A stretch of 64,000 nucleotides of DNA from Bathymodiolus thermophilus thioautotrophic gill symbiont (GTDB taxonomy: Bacteria; Pseudomonadota; Gammaproteobacteria; PS1; Pseudothioglobaceae). Shown here piece after piece: positions 8,713-16,705 of this stretch. Both the position numbers and the translations under genes were made by a program. Positions within the stretch are counted from its first letter, which is position 1, and each line of letters starts with the position of its first letter. The stretch lies in contig NZ_CP024634.1 of the NCBI RefSeq assembly GCF_003711265.1, positions 1,178,001 to 1,242,000 on the forward strand, given 5' to 3'. Under the pieces are notes generated by a model, which saw only the letters and a program-made list of their open reading frames with translations, was not told the origin of the DNA and did no database searches.

Positions 8713-11700
8713 ATGTTTAACTTTCTAAAGTATTTTTTAATTGTGTTGACCTTGGTGTTACAATCTTGTGGCAGTAGTGGTGGTGGTAATAGTGGTAGCG
8801 GACTAACCCAGCCTACCAATCTTAATGCTGTTGCTGGTGATAAATTGGTAAATCTTAGTTGGAATAAAGTCTCGGGTGTTGACAGTTATAATGTTTATCA
8901 TTCAACCAGTAACATCACCAGTTTATCTGATTTGAGTAAAATAAACACCAATACCTTGGCTAAAACCATTTTAAACTTAACCAACAACACAAAATATTAT
9001 TTTGTCGTTACCGCAGTAAAAGGAGATACTGAAAGCGCCCCAAGTGCTGTAGTTGATGCTACTCCTATTGTTGTATTGCACAAACCACTGATTACCAATT
9101 TACCAGCCAAACATTTAATCCTTAATAGTGCCATTACAGCCTTTGCATTTAATAACACGGGCGGCACTGCTACTAGTTGTAATGCCCTTAGTAGCCTTCC
9201 AAATGGTTTATCGGTAACGCTTGCTAACGGCAGTTGTCAAATCTCTGGCACACCAACCACCCTTCGAAATACCACGACTTACACGATTGCAGCCGTCAAT
9301 GCAATAGGCGATGACACTGCCACGATAAGCATCAGCGTTGATTTAGACACGCCAAAAAATCTCATAGCAACCGAAGACAATGCCTCTGTTGGTTTAACTT
9401 GGGATGCAGTTAGTGGTGCAACAGGGTATCAGGTGTATTATGCAAAGCAAAGTTTTGATGGCATTAGTAATGATAATTTATCCAGCCACGCTTCTTCAAA
9501 TGGTGGTGCGTTATTGCAAAATATCACAAACAATAACAAAACCGTTACCAACTTAATCAACAACACAAAGTATTATTTTGTCGTTACCGCAGTAAAAGGA
9601 GATACTGAAGGCGCCCCAAGTGCTGTAGTTGATGCTACTCCTATTGTCGTATTGCACAAACCACTGATCGCCAATTTACCAGCCAAACATTTAATCCTTA
9701 ATAGTAGCATTACAGCCTTTGCATTTAATAACACGGGCGGCACTGCTACTAGTTGTAATGCCCTTAGTAGCCTTCCAAATGGTTTATCAGTAACGCTTGC
9801 TAACGGCAGTTGTCAAATCTCTGGCACACCAACCACCCTTCAAAATACCACGACTTACACGATTACAGCCGTCAATGCAATAGGCAATGACACTGCCACG
9901 ATAAGCATCAGCGTTGATTTAGACACGCCAAAAAATCTCACAGCAACCGAAGGCAATGCCTCTGTTGATTTAACTTGGGATGCAGTTAGTGGTGCAACAG
10001 GGTATCAGGTGTATTATGCAAAGCAAAGTTTTGATGGCATTAGTAATGATAATTTATCCAGCCACGCTTCTTCAAATGGTGGTTCGTTATTGCAAAATAT
10101 CACAGACAACAACAAAACCGTTACCAACTTAACCAACAACACAAAGTATTATTTTGTCGTTACCGCAGTAAAAGGAGATACTGAAGGCGCCCCAAGTGCT
10201 GTAGTTGATGCTACTCCTATTGTCGTATTGCACAAACCACTGATTGCCAATTTACCAGCCAAACATTTAATCCTTAATAGTAGCATTACAGCCTTTGCAT
10301 TTAATAACACGGGCGGTACTGCTACTAGTTGCAATGTCTTTGGCAGCCTTCCAAATGGTTTATCAGTAACGCTTGCTAACGGCAGTTGTCAAATCTCTGG
10401 CACACCAACCACCCTTCAAAATACCACGACTTACACGATTAAAGCCATCAATGCGGCAGGCGATGACATTGCCACGGTAAGCATCAGCGTTGATTTAGAC
10501 ACGCCAAAAAATCTCACAGCAACCGAAGACAATGCCTCTGTTGGTTTAACTTGGGATGCAGTTAGTGGTGCAACAGGGTATCAGGTGTATTATGCAAAGC
10601 AAAGTTTTGATGGCATTAGTAATGATAATTTATCCAGCCACGCTTCTTCAAATGGTGGTTCGTTATTGCAAAATATCACAGACAACAACAAAACCGTTAC
10701 CAACTTAACCAACAACACAAGGTATTATTTTGTCGTTACCGCAGTAAAAGGAGATACTGAAGGCGCCCCAAGTGCTGTAGTTGATGCTACTCCTATTGTC
10801 GTATTGCACAAACCACTGATCGCCAATTTACCAGCCAAACATTTAATCCTTAATAGTAGCATTACAGCCTTTGCATTTAATAACACGGGCGGTACTGCTA
10901 CTAGTTGCAATGTCTTTGGCAGCCTTCCAAATGGTTTATCAGTAACGCTTGCTAACGGCAGTTGTCAAATCTCTGGCACACCAACCACCCTTCGAAATAC
11001 CACGACTTACACGATTGCAGCCGTCAATGCAATAGGCGATGACACTGCCACGATAAGCATCAGCGTTGATTTAGACATGCCAAAAAATCTCATAGCAACC
11101 AAAGGTAATATCTCTGTTAATTTAACTTGGGACGCAGTTAGTGGTGCAATAGGGTATCAGGTGTATTATGCTAAGCAAAGTTTTAGCGGTATTAGTGATA
11201 ATTTATCCAATTACGCCTCTTTAAATGGTGGTTCGTTATTGCAAAATATCACAGACAATAACAAAACCATTGCCAACTTAACCAATGGCACAAAATATTA
11301 TTTTGTCGTTACAGCCACTAAAAACACTTTTGAAAGCAGTGGATCTGACGAAGTAACAGCCACCCCTCAAATACCAATTAAAATGCTAAATGACACAGGT
11401 ATAACCTTGGGCGGGGATTATCCATCGAGTAATAATTCTACCTGCACAGGTGTAGAAATATCAGCACAAGATTGCTCACACGGACGAGATGCTAGAGCAG
11501 CCGCTGGGACTTTAACAAAAGTGGGTGGTGGCAAAGCAGGATTTGATTTCACCAAACTCGGTAGCACAGGCAATGTGTTAGCCATTCAAAATGTAACCTG
11601 GGCAGCAGGTGGTGCTGGCACAGAAAGTGCCGGCACTAAATGGTCTTGCGTGAAAGACAATTACACGGGATTGGTTTGGGAAGTAAAAACAGACGACGGC

Positions 11701-12117
11701 AGTAAAGATGATGATACTACCGACAATACCCATACCAATATTCATCATAAAGGCAATCATTATCGCTGGGGTGGAAAAACGGCATCTGGTAGAAACCATG
11801 CTGACAAGAGAGGCACTTATTACAACGATTGGACGGGCTTAGTCGATGGCACAAACACTGAAAATCTCTGTGGTGGCAATAATTGGCGTGTACCAACCCT
11901 AGAAGAATTACACTCAATTGCTGATTTATCAACTGTCAAGCCAGCTATTGACACTCATTATTTTCCAAATTTTCTAAGCACCGCTACTTACTACTTTTGG
12001 TCGACCTCTCCTATTGTTAACAATCCTGGCTATGCGTGGCGACTGGACCACGATGGCTCTGATGACGACGGCGGTCGAGACCGCAACAATTATGTTCGTT
12101 TGGTGCGCTCTGAATAG
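8713..12117 (+). CDS. Lipoprotein with four FN3-He_PIG repeats and C-terminal DUF1566 domain
   Basis: This 1134-residue protein starts with a lipoprotein signal (MFNFLKYFLIVLTLVLQSC, lipobox LQSC) preceded by GGAG. After a Gly/Ser linker it has alternating FN3 and He_PIG Ig-like domains arranged as 192-residue repeats that are nearly identical in DNA, then a final FN3 and a DUF1566/Lcl_C domain (~890-1134) ending NYVRLVRSE. The repeats would form an extended stalk holding the C-terminal domain away from the outer membrane. In the terminal variable block 22 of 23 codons end in C or T, as expected of mutagenic retrohoming onto an AAY-rich template. An intact avd follows 18 bp later, so this is the most complete DGR-like target set in the window. 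Confidence 0.88.
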   Translation: MFNFLKYFLIVLTLVLQSCGSSGGGNSGSGLTQPTNLNAVAGDKLVNLSWNKVSGVDSYNVYHSTSNITSLSDLSKINTNTLAKTILNLTNNTKYYFVVTAVKGDTESAPSAVVDATPIVVLHKPLITNLPAKHLILNSAITAFAFNNTGGTATSCNALSSLPNGLSVTLANGSCQISGTPTTLRNTTTYTIAAVNAIGDDTATISISVDLDTPKNLIATEDNASVGLTWDAVSGATGYQVYYAKQSFDGISNDNLSSHASSNGGALLQNITNNNKTVTNLINNTKYYFVVTAVKGDTEGAPSAVVDATPIVVLHKPLIANLPAKHLILNSSITAFAFNNTGGTATSCNALSSLPNGLSVTLANGSCQISGTPTTLQNTTTYTITAVNAIGNDTATISISVDLDTPKNLTATEGNASVDLTWDAVSGATGYQVYYAKQSFDGISNDNLSSHASSNGGSLLQNITDNNKTVTNLTNNTKYYFVVTAVKGDTEGAPSAVVDATPIVVLHKPLIANLPAKHLILNSSITAFAFNNTGGTATSCNVFGSLPNGLSVTLANGSCQISGTPTTLQNTTTYTIKAINAAGDDIATVSISVDLDTPKNLTATEDNASVGLTWDAVSGATGYQVYYAKQSFDGISNDNLSSHASSNGGSLLQNITDNNKTVTNLTNNTRYYFVVTAVKGDTEGAPSAVVDATPIVVLHKPLIANLPAKHLILNSSITAFAFNNTGGTATSCNVFGSLPNGLSVTLANGSCQISGTPTTLRNTTTYTIAAVNAIGDDTATISISVDLDMPKNLIATKGNISVNLTWDAVSGAIGYQVYYAKQSFSGISDNLSNYASLNGGSLLQNITDNNKTIANLTNGTKYYFVVTATKNTFESSGSDEVTATPQIPIKMLNDTGITLGGDYPSSNNSTCTGVEISAQDCSHGRDARAAAGTLTKVGGGKAGFDFTKLGSTGNVLAIQNVTWAAGGAGTESAGTKWSCVKDNYTGLVWEVKTDDGSKDDDTTDNTHTNIHHKGNHYRWGGKTASGRNHADKRGTYYNDWTGLVDGTNTENLCGGNNWRVPTLEELHSIADLSTVKPAIDTHYFPNFLSTATYYFWSTSPIVNNPGYAWRLDHDGSDDDGGRDRNNYVRLVRSE
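9021..11320 (+). repeat. 576-bp near-identical tandem repeats coding for FN3-He_PIG pairs
   Basis: The marker AGGAGATACTGAA recurs at 9021, 9597, 10173 and 10749, exactly 576 bp (192 codons) apart. Units differ by scattered substitutions only. The last unit passes into a more diverged FN3 copy from about 11070. Such identity indicates recent unequal recombination or gene conversion. Confidence 0.92.
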
Positions 12118-12135
12118 TAACTTTTTTATTTTAAA

Positions 12136-12510
12136 ATGATGAATTATCAAAACAAATTCCCTATTTATCGTGATGCAACACGCTTAGTCGTTGAAATAGA
12201 AAGTGCTGTCAAAGATTTTCCTCGTTATCAAAAATATACGCTAGGCAGCGAAATGCACACCCTTGCCTACGATTTATTAACGGTAATGCCTTATATCATT
12301 AACAATAAAAATGACAGAAAGCAATTAATTAAAAAAGCACATCAATTTAGCGAAGTTCTAACAATTCAAATTGCCAAACAGATTGTCAATCTTAGTTTTA
12401 AAGTTTTTGAAACACTTGTCAGCCTTACCATTAATCTTTCCAAGCAATGTAAAGCCTGGCAAAATAAGTTGCAACACCAGCGCCAGCATGAGTCGAATTA
12501 TGTTGAATAA
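12136..12510 (+). CDS. avd: Avd-like four-helix protein (DGR accessory variability determinant family)
   Basis: This 124-residue protein is predicted to be all-helical. It has the pattern FPIYRDATRLVVEIE, FPRYQKYTLGSEM, AYDLLTVMPYIINNKNDR and QFSEVLTIQIAKQIVNLS typical of bacterial Avd / four-helix-bundle proteins. Avd forms a pentamer that binds the DGR reverse transcriptase and is needed for mutagenic retrohoming. The gene starts 18 bp after a DUF1566 target gene, the usual DGR order. No clear Shine-Dalgarno is seen, so expression may depend on readthrough from the target gene. Damaged copies sit at 1535 and 7894. No reverse transcriptase is in the window, so it may act with a distant RT or be a relic. 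Identification rests on sequence pattern plus context. Confidence 0.75.
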   Translation: MMNYQNKFPIYRDATRLVVEIESAVKDFPRYQKYTLGSEMHTLAYDLLTVMPYIINNKNDRKQLIKKAHQFSEVLTIQIAKQIVNLSFKVFETLVSLTINLSKQCKAWQNKLQHQRQHESNYVE

Positions 12511-12639
12511 AGATAATTTTCCTCAGTGTGCATTTATCACTGTGCCTCTTACTCGCCAATTGGCAACAACGGATCTTTTAAAGCAAGCAAATTACCTAAG
12601 AATGTTCAGGATGTTTGTGCGTGCGTTAAGTAGCAAGAA

Positions 12640-12790
12640 AACTACCAACAATTTTTGGTTGTCCTCGCCTAACGCTAACAATTCTAGCAATGCGTGGCGG
12701 CTGAGTTTCAGTTATGGCAATGATAGCGGCCACCAATTACCCCTTATATTTTTGTTAGCGAGCAAGGTTATCGGCACAATCGACTTAAAA
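12640..12790 (+). pseudogene. DUF1566 3'-end remnant / template-repeat-like segment
   Basis: Bases 12654-12705 match the variable-region start of the DUF1566 genes (TTTTGG.TGTCCTCGCCT ... GCGTGGCGGCTG) but have no upstream domain. The first variable codons are A-rich (AAC GCT AAC AAT TCT AGC AAT), as in a DGR template repeat, and the position after avd is right for one. Later codons (AGT, TAT, GAT, CAC) are not AAY and the conserved YVRLVR end is lost. It is either a decayed template or a decayed variable region. The preceding stretch 12511-12640 has an open frame with no recognisable product. Confidence 0.5.
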
Positions 12791-12836
12791 ATCACAAACT
12801 TCGTTTATTATTTCATCTATAACTAAAGGACACAAT

Positions 12837-13373
12837 ATGAAAAAAATAATTTTATTTTTAACAATCAACCTTATATTTTTAGCCAACAACTATTTATTAG
12901 CTCAAACTTGTGAAAACTATGTTCCTAACAAGTGGCCAAATAGCAGATACACCGATCATAGTAATGGTACAGTTACTGACAATCAAACCAAATTAATGTG
13001 GAAAAAATGCGCAGAAGGTTTAAGTGGTAATGATTGTAATGAAGGTACAGGTAGCACATACAATTGGACACAGGCGTTACAATCAGTAAACAATCACAGT
13101 TTTGCATCTCATGACGATTGGCGTTTACCAAATATAAAGGAACTAAGTTCTTTGGCTGCGCGTCACTGCTATGACCCTAGTATTAATTTGAGTTTTTTCC
13201 CAAATACACCTGCCAACTACTTTTGGTCGTCCTCGCCTAGCGTTAGCGCACCCTTTAATAATTTCTCTCTTCATGAATGGGCGTGGCGGCTGAATTTCGA
13301 ATTTGGATCTGCTTACTACGATGAACGCAATATCAGCAACTATTATGTTCGTTTGGTGCGTTCCGTAGAGTAA
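12837..13373 (+). CDS. Secreted DUF1566 (Lcl_C) domain protein
   Basis: This 178-residue protein has a Sec signal peptide (MKKIILFLTINLIFLANNYLLA) and a single DUF1566 domain (LMWKKCAEGLSGNDC, DDWRLPNIKELSSLAARHC, YFWSSSPS, YYVRLVRSVE). AAGGA precedes the ATG at good spacing. It is the paralogue of the gene at 1743 but lacks the nonapeptide insertion; its loop instead reads SVSAPFNNFSLHEWAW. It is the last gene of the third target-avd-small protein block. Its variable codons are less strictly NNY than in the large proteins. Function is unknown; a secreted binding protein is the best guess. Confidence 0.8.
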   Translation: MKKIILFLTINLIFLANNYLLAQTCENYVPNKWPNSRYTDHSNGTVTDNQTKLMWKKCAEGLSGNDCNEGTGSTYNWTQALQSVNNHSFASHDDWRLPNIKELSSLAARHCYDPSINLSFFPNTPANYFWSSSPSVSAPFNNFSLHEWAWRLNFEFGSAYYDERNISNYYVRLVRSVE

Positions 13374-13469
13374 TTTTTTTATTTTTTATTTTATTTTTTC
13401 AGGCGCTTGTCTTTATTCCTTACGGCACTTAGTGGAAAATATAGGGGCGAGAGTAAAAAGAGTGCAGGT

Positions 13470-13631
13470 GAGACCTTTGCATAATATAGGAATAATCATC
13501 AAGAATCCTCGTTTTACTCACTGGGTAATTTTTTAAACCCAGCCTTAGTTCTGCTAGGACAAAGTTTAAGAAAATTACCCAGTGGGCAAAAATTGAATTT
13601 TGCTAATCATCTATATTTATGCAAAGGCCTC
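13470..13631. mobile_element. MITE-like palindromic element, full copy
   Basis: This copy belongs to the same family as 2596-2756: left end GAGACCTTTGCATAAT, right end TTTATGCAAAGGCCTC, with the internal CACTGGGTAATTTT inverted pair. Flanks share AGGT on both sides. It separates the DUF1566 block from the argF end. Confidence 0.8.
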
Positions 13632-13709
13632 AGGTGAGTTTTTTATTGCTTTTTTTAGTTGATAGAAGCGATAGAGTTTGAGATTTTTTTTGGTTTAAAC
13701 CTGAAACTT

Positions 13710-13875
13710 TAAGGGTACCTCCAAAAACTCCAGTGCGATTTAGGGGGATTAGAAAATAGTGCATTTTTTAGCCAAAAATGAGGAGAATAGCCCGCTATTT
13801 GATGAATTTTTGGATGAAAAAAGTGCTATTTTATACTTCTCATAAATTATATTGGGGTTTTTGGAAGTGCTCTTA
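13710..13875. mobile_element. Second MITE-like element with CTCCAAAAACTCCA-type ends
   Basis: The terminal inverted repeats TAAGGGTACCTCCAAAAAC (13710) and GTTTTTGGAAGTGCTCTTA (ending 13875) match at about 20 of 25 positions over a 166-bp element. There is no intact transposase frame inside. Its right end coincides with the argF stop codon (TTA at 13873-13875 on the plus strand), so it sits flush against the gene end. The sequence differs from the GAGACC family. Confidence 0.65.
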
Positions 13876-14772
13876 GGTGTTGATTAAATAAAGCAACAAT
13901 GCCTTCTGCGCATGTAAACGATTTTCAGCCTCATCCCACACCAAACTTTGGCTACCATCAATAACACTGGCAGATACTTCTTCTCCACGATGGGCAGGTA
14001 GGCAGTGCATAAAGGCAACATCAGATTTTGCATGGGCAAGGAGTTTGTCATTTACTTGGAAATCTTTAAAGGCAATTTCACGCATATTTTGCTCGGATTC
14101 TTGTCCCATACTTGCCCACACATCAGTTACTACCAGGTCAACTGCCTGGCAAGCATCTTGTGCATTGGTGAATAAGTGGATGTAATGGGCATACTTTTCA
14201 ACAAAAACTGGGTCTGGTTGGTAGTTTTTTGGGGTGGCAATATTAAGCTTAAAGCCAAATGCTTTTGCAGCTTGCATATAAGTGTGGCACATATTGTTGC
14301 CATCGCCAATCCATGCTACGGTTTTGCCTTGAATGTCGCCTTTATGTTCTTTGTAGGTCATCATATCTGCTAATAATTGGCAAGGATGAGATTCATCGGA
14401 TAGGGCGTTGATAATGGGTGCATTGGCGTTTTGTGAAAAAGTATCGATGCTTTCGTGTGAAGACACACGCATTACAATAGCATCAACCATTGAACCAATA
14501 ACAATGGCACTGTCAACGATTGGTTCACCGCGTCCAAGTTGAATATCTCTGTCCGATAAAAACAATGCGTGCCCGCCTAACTGCGCCATGCCTGCTTCAA
14601 AAGAAACTCGGGTGCGGGTGGATGATTTGTCAAAAATCATTGCCAGTGTTTTATTTTCTAGTGTGTTGTTGATTGCCCCTGATTTGTGCTGTTTTTTTAA
14701 GGCAATTGCTTGGTCAATAATTTGAGTTAAATCATTGTTTGACAGGTCGTCTAGATTGATAAAATGTTTCAT
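13873..14772 (-). CDS. argF: Ornithine carbamoyltransferase
   Basis: ArgF joins carbamoyl phosphate to ornithine to give citrulline in cytoplasmic arginine synthesis. The 299-residue protein has the carbamoyl-phosphate loop STRTRVSFEAG (~51-61), HPCQLLADM (~129), and the ornithine-side HCLPAHRGEE motif (~260). It lies 15 bp downstream of argD in the same direction, so the two form an arginine operon. Length is normal for the family. A repeat element abuts the stop codon, and a fragment of this gene is duplicated at 8314. Confidence 0.95.
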   Translation of the reverse strand: MKHFINLDDLSNNDLTQIIDQAIALKKQHKSGAINNTLENKTLAMIFDKSSTRTRVSFEAGMAQLGGHALFLSDRDIQLGRGEPIVDSAIVIGSMVDAIVMRVSSHESIDTFSQNANAPIINALSDESHPCQLLADMMTYKEHKGDIQGKTVAWIGDGNNMCHTYMQAAKAFGFKLNIATPKNYQPDPVFVEKYAHYIHLFTNAQDACQAVDLVVTDVWASMGQESEQNMREIAFKDFQVNDKLLAHAKSDVAFMHCLPAHRGEEVSASVIDGSQSLVWDEAENRLHAQKALLLYLINT

Positions 14773-14787
14773 GTAACTCTCCTGCGC

Positions 14788-15939
14788 TTATAGAGCGCTT
14801 AGTAGTTCGTTAATAGTATTGATAATAATATCTGCTTCGGCTTGACTGATGATGAGTGGCGGTAGTAGGCGAATAGAGCGTCCGGTAATATTAATGAGTA
14901 GTTTTTTTTGTAATGCAGCGTTTAGTAATTCGGTGCAATCTTGGTTAAGTTGAATGGCAATCATTAGGCCTTTTGAGCGGATTTCAGTTACTTTGTCGGT
15001 TGCTATTGATTGCAAACCAGAGACCAAGTATTTATTCATTTGTATGACATGCTCAAGAATATTGTCTTGTTCAATGGTGTCAAGCACACTGAGTGCGGTT
15101 TTGCAAACCAGTGGATTGCCACCAAAAGTAGAGCCGTGCGTACCAGGTGTAAGCAAAGTTGCTGCCTTGCCTTTGGCCAAACATGCGCCGATTGGCACGC
15201 CGTTGCCCAGACCTTTTGCTAAGGTAAGGACATCGGGGGTAATGTGGTTATACTGATGGGCGAATAATTTTCCTGTGCGACCAATGCCTGTTTGCACTTC
15301 GTCTAAAATAAGTAGCCAATTATTGGCTTGACAAATGGATTGCACTTGGTTTAAATAATCATCTTTTGGCACATGTACGCCGCTTTCGCCTTGGATGGGT
15401 TCCAGCATCACAGCAACAATGTTGTGATTGTTAGTGTGTGCTTGAATGGCGCTTACATCATTAAAGTCAATGTAAATAAACTCACTCACTAAGGGGGAAA
15501 ATCCAGCTTGCACCTTGGCATTACCTGTGGCAGAAAGTGTTGCCATGGTGCGCCCATGGAAACTTTGATTGGCGGTTAAAATGACTGGATTGGCAATCTG
15601 ATTGGCATGCCCATGTAGGCGGGCAATTTTAATTGCCGCTTCGTTTGCTTCGGCACCCGAGTTGGCAAAAAAGACATTGTCCATATCGGCTAATTTACAA
15701 AGTCTCTCGGCGAGCGTTTCTTGATGGGCAATGTGATACCAATTACTTGTGTGCAATAATTCTGCTGCTTGCATTTGTATGGCAGCGGTAATGTTGGGGT
15801 GGCAATGACCTAAACCTACCACACCAACACCTGACAGTGCATCTAAGTATTTCTCACCTTGCGTGTCTGTTAAGTAGCAGCCTTTACCTTTAACAAAGGT
15901 AACTTTAAGTGGCGCATAATTTGACATTAAATAAGACAT
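14788..15939 (-). CDS. argD: Acetylornithine aminotransferase
   Basis: This class III PLP aminotransferase of 383 residues converts N-acetylglutamate semialdehyde to acetylornithine and often also serves succinyl-diaminopimelate synthesis. Visible motifs are the NSGAEANEAAIKIAR phosphate-binding segment, ILDEVQTGIGRTGKLF and the PLP-lysine region LTLAKGLGNGVPIGA, followed by THGSTFGGNPL. It is the first gene of argD-argF. A terminator at 15962 isolates it from the small gene upstream, so its promoter must lie in the short gap 15940-15961 or transcription must pass the terminator. Confidence 0.94.
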   Translation of the reverse strand: MSYLMSNYAPLKVTFVKGKGCYLTDTQGEKYLDALSGVGVVGLGHCHPNITAAIQMQAAELLHTSNWYHIAHQETLAERLCKLADMDNVFFANSGAEANEAAIKIARLHGHANQIANPVILTANQSFHGRTMATLSATGNAKVQAGFSPLVSEFIYIDFNDVSAIQAHTNNHNIVAVMLEPIQGESGVHVPKDDYLNQVQSICQANNWLLILDEVQTGIGRTGKLFAHQYNHITPDVLTLAKGLGNGVPIGACLAKGKAATLLTPGTHGSTFGGNPLVCKTALSVLDTIEQDNILEHVIQMNKYLVSGLQSIATDKVTEIRSKGLMIAIQLNQDCTELLNAALQKKLLINITGRSIRLLPPLIISQAEADIIINTINELLSAL

Positions 15940-15961
15940 TATTAATTTGCTTTAAAAAAGT

Positions 15962-15985
15962 AAAAAGCCCCAAAAAGGGGCTTTT
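15962..15985 (-). terminator. Rho-independent terminator
   Basis: AAAAAGCCCC-AAAA-GGGGCTTTTT forms a perfect hairpin with a T tract on either strand. It lies 21 bp past the stop of the small minus-strand gene at 16007 and before argD. Confidence 0.9.
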
Positions 15986-16006
15986 TGTTAGCAATCAGAG
16001 TGTGAA

Positions 16007-16210
16007 TTATGATTGGTACTGTAAAGGTGGCGCCATTTGGTTATTGATTTCATCTAACTCTTTCTTGTAGCCTTCGTAAAAATGACCTGCTGGTGGATTT
16101 ACCCATTCTTCATAAGAAAAACCATTGGCTTCGTTAAATTCTTTAAAAGTGTTTTGTAGTGCGATTCTTTTTGCGCTTAACTCATTACTTTCTTTGCTTA
16201 CTGCGTCCAT
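16007..16210 (-). CDS. Conserved-looking small hypothetical protein (67 aa)
   Basis: The 67-residue acidic, probably helical protein contains FKEFNEANGFSYEEWVNPPAGHFYEGYK. It has no signal peptide, no cysteine and no membrane segment. A strong TAAGGAGA ribosome site precedes the ATG, and a perfect terminator follows, so it looks like a genuine, well expressed single-gene unit. I do not recognise the family. Confidence 0.75.
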   Translation of the reverse strand: MDAVSKESNELSAKRIALQNTFKEFNEANGFSYEEWVNPPAGHFYEGYKKELDEINNQMAPPLQYQS

Positions 16211-16377
16211 ATTAATCTCCTTATAGTTCTAGTAAATATATGTAAAAAGAGTCATTATAATCTAAAATTAACCTTGGTGGAAATTTTTATTTATTAAAAA
16301 ATGTAATAAATACTTTATAATTTACTTGGTTTTATGGCACAATTAAACCTAATTATTCAACCTAACGAGGAGCATTT

Positions 16378-16671
16378 ATGCAACTAAGTATTTCAGGTCA
16401 TCATCTTGACATTACCGAGGCAATTAGACAGCATTCAGAAGAAAAGCTGGCTAAAATTAAAAATCATTTTGATCATTTAATTAACATTAATATGATTTTA
16501 GAAGTTGAAAAAGATGTGAAAAAAGCTGAGGCAACTATTCATATTAGTGGCGCAGATTTATTCGCAAAAGCCGAAAGTGACGATATGTATGTTTCAATTG
16601 ATAAAATGGTTAACAAACTGGACGCACAAGTTAGAAAACACAAAGAGAAACTTAATAATCATAGAAAATAA
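16378..16671 (+). CDS. hpf: Ribosome hibernation promoting factor (short HPF/RaiA family)
   Basis: This 97-residue protein matches the short HPF type: MQLSISGHHLDITEAIRQH at the start, a beta-alpha fold with AEATIHISGADLFAKAESDDMY in the middle and a basic C-terminus. It binds the 30S decoding centre and helps form 100S dimers in slow growth. A GAGGAG site precedes the ATG, and a TATAAT-like -10 is visible at 16316. In many gammaproteobacteria hpf follows rpoN; here it stands alone upstream of mgtE. Confidence 0.9.
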   Translation: MQLSISGHHLDITEAIRQHSEEKLAKIKNHFDHLININMILEVEKDVKKAEATIHISGADLFAKAESDDMYVSIDKMVNKLDAQVRKHKEKLNNHRK

Positions 16672-16705
16672 GGTTAAATAGGGCAATGCCCTAAAATTAT
16701 AGTAA

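Noticed and set aside
1..13870. A DGR reverse transcriptase
   Set aside because: I looked for an RT-sized frame or a YxDD-type motif between and around the avd copies; none of the open frames there reads as a reverse transcriptase.
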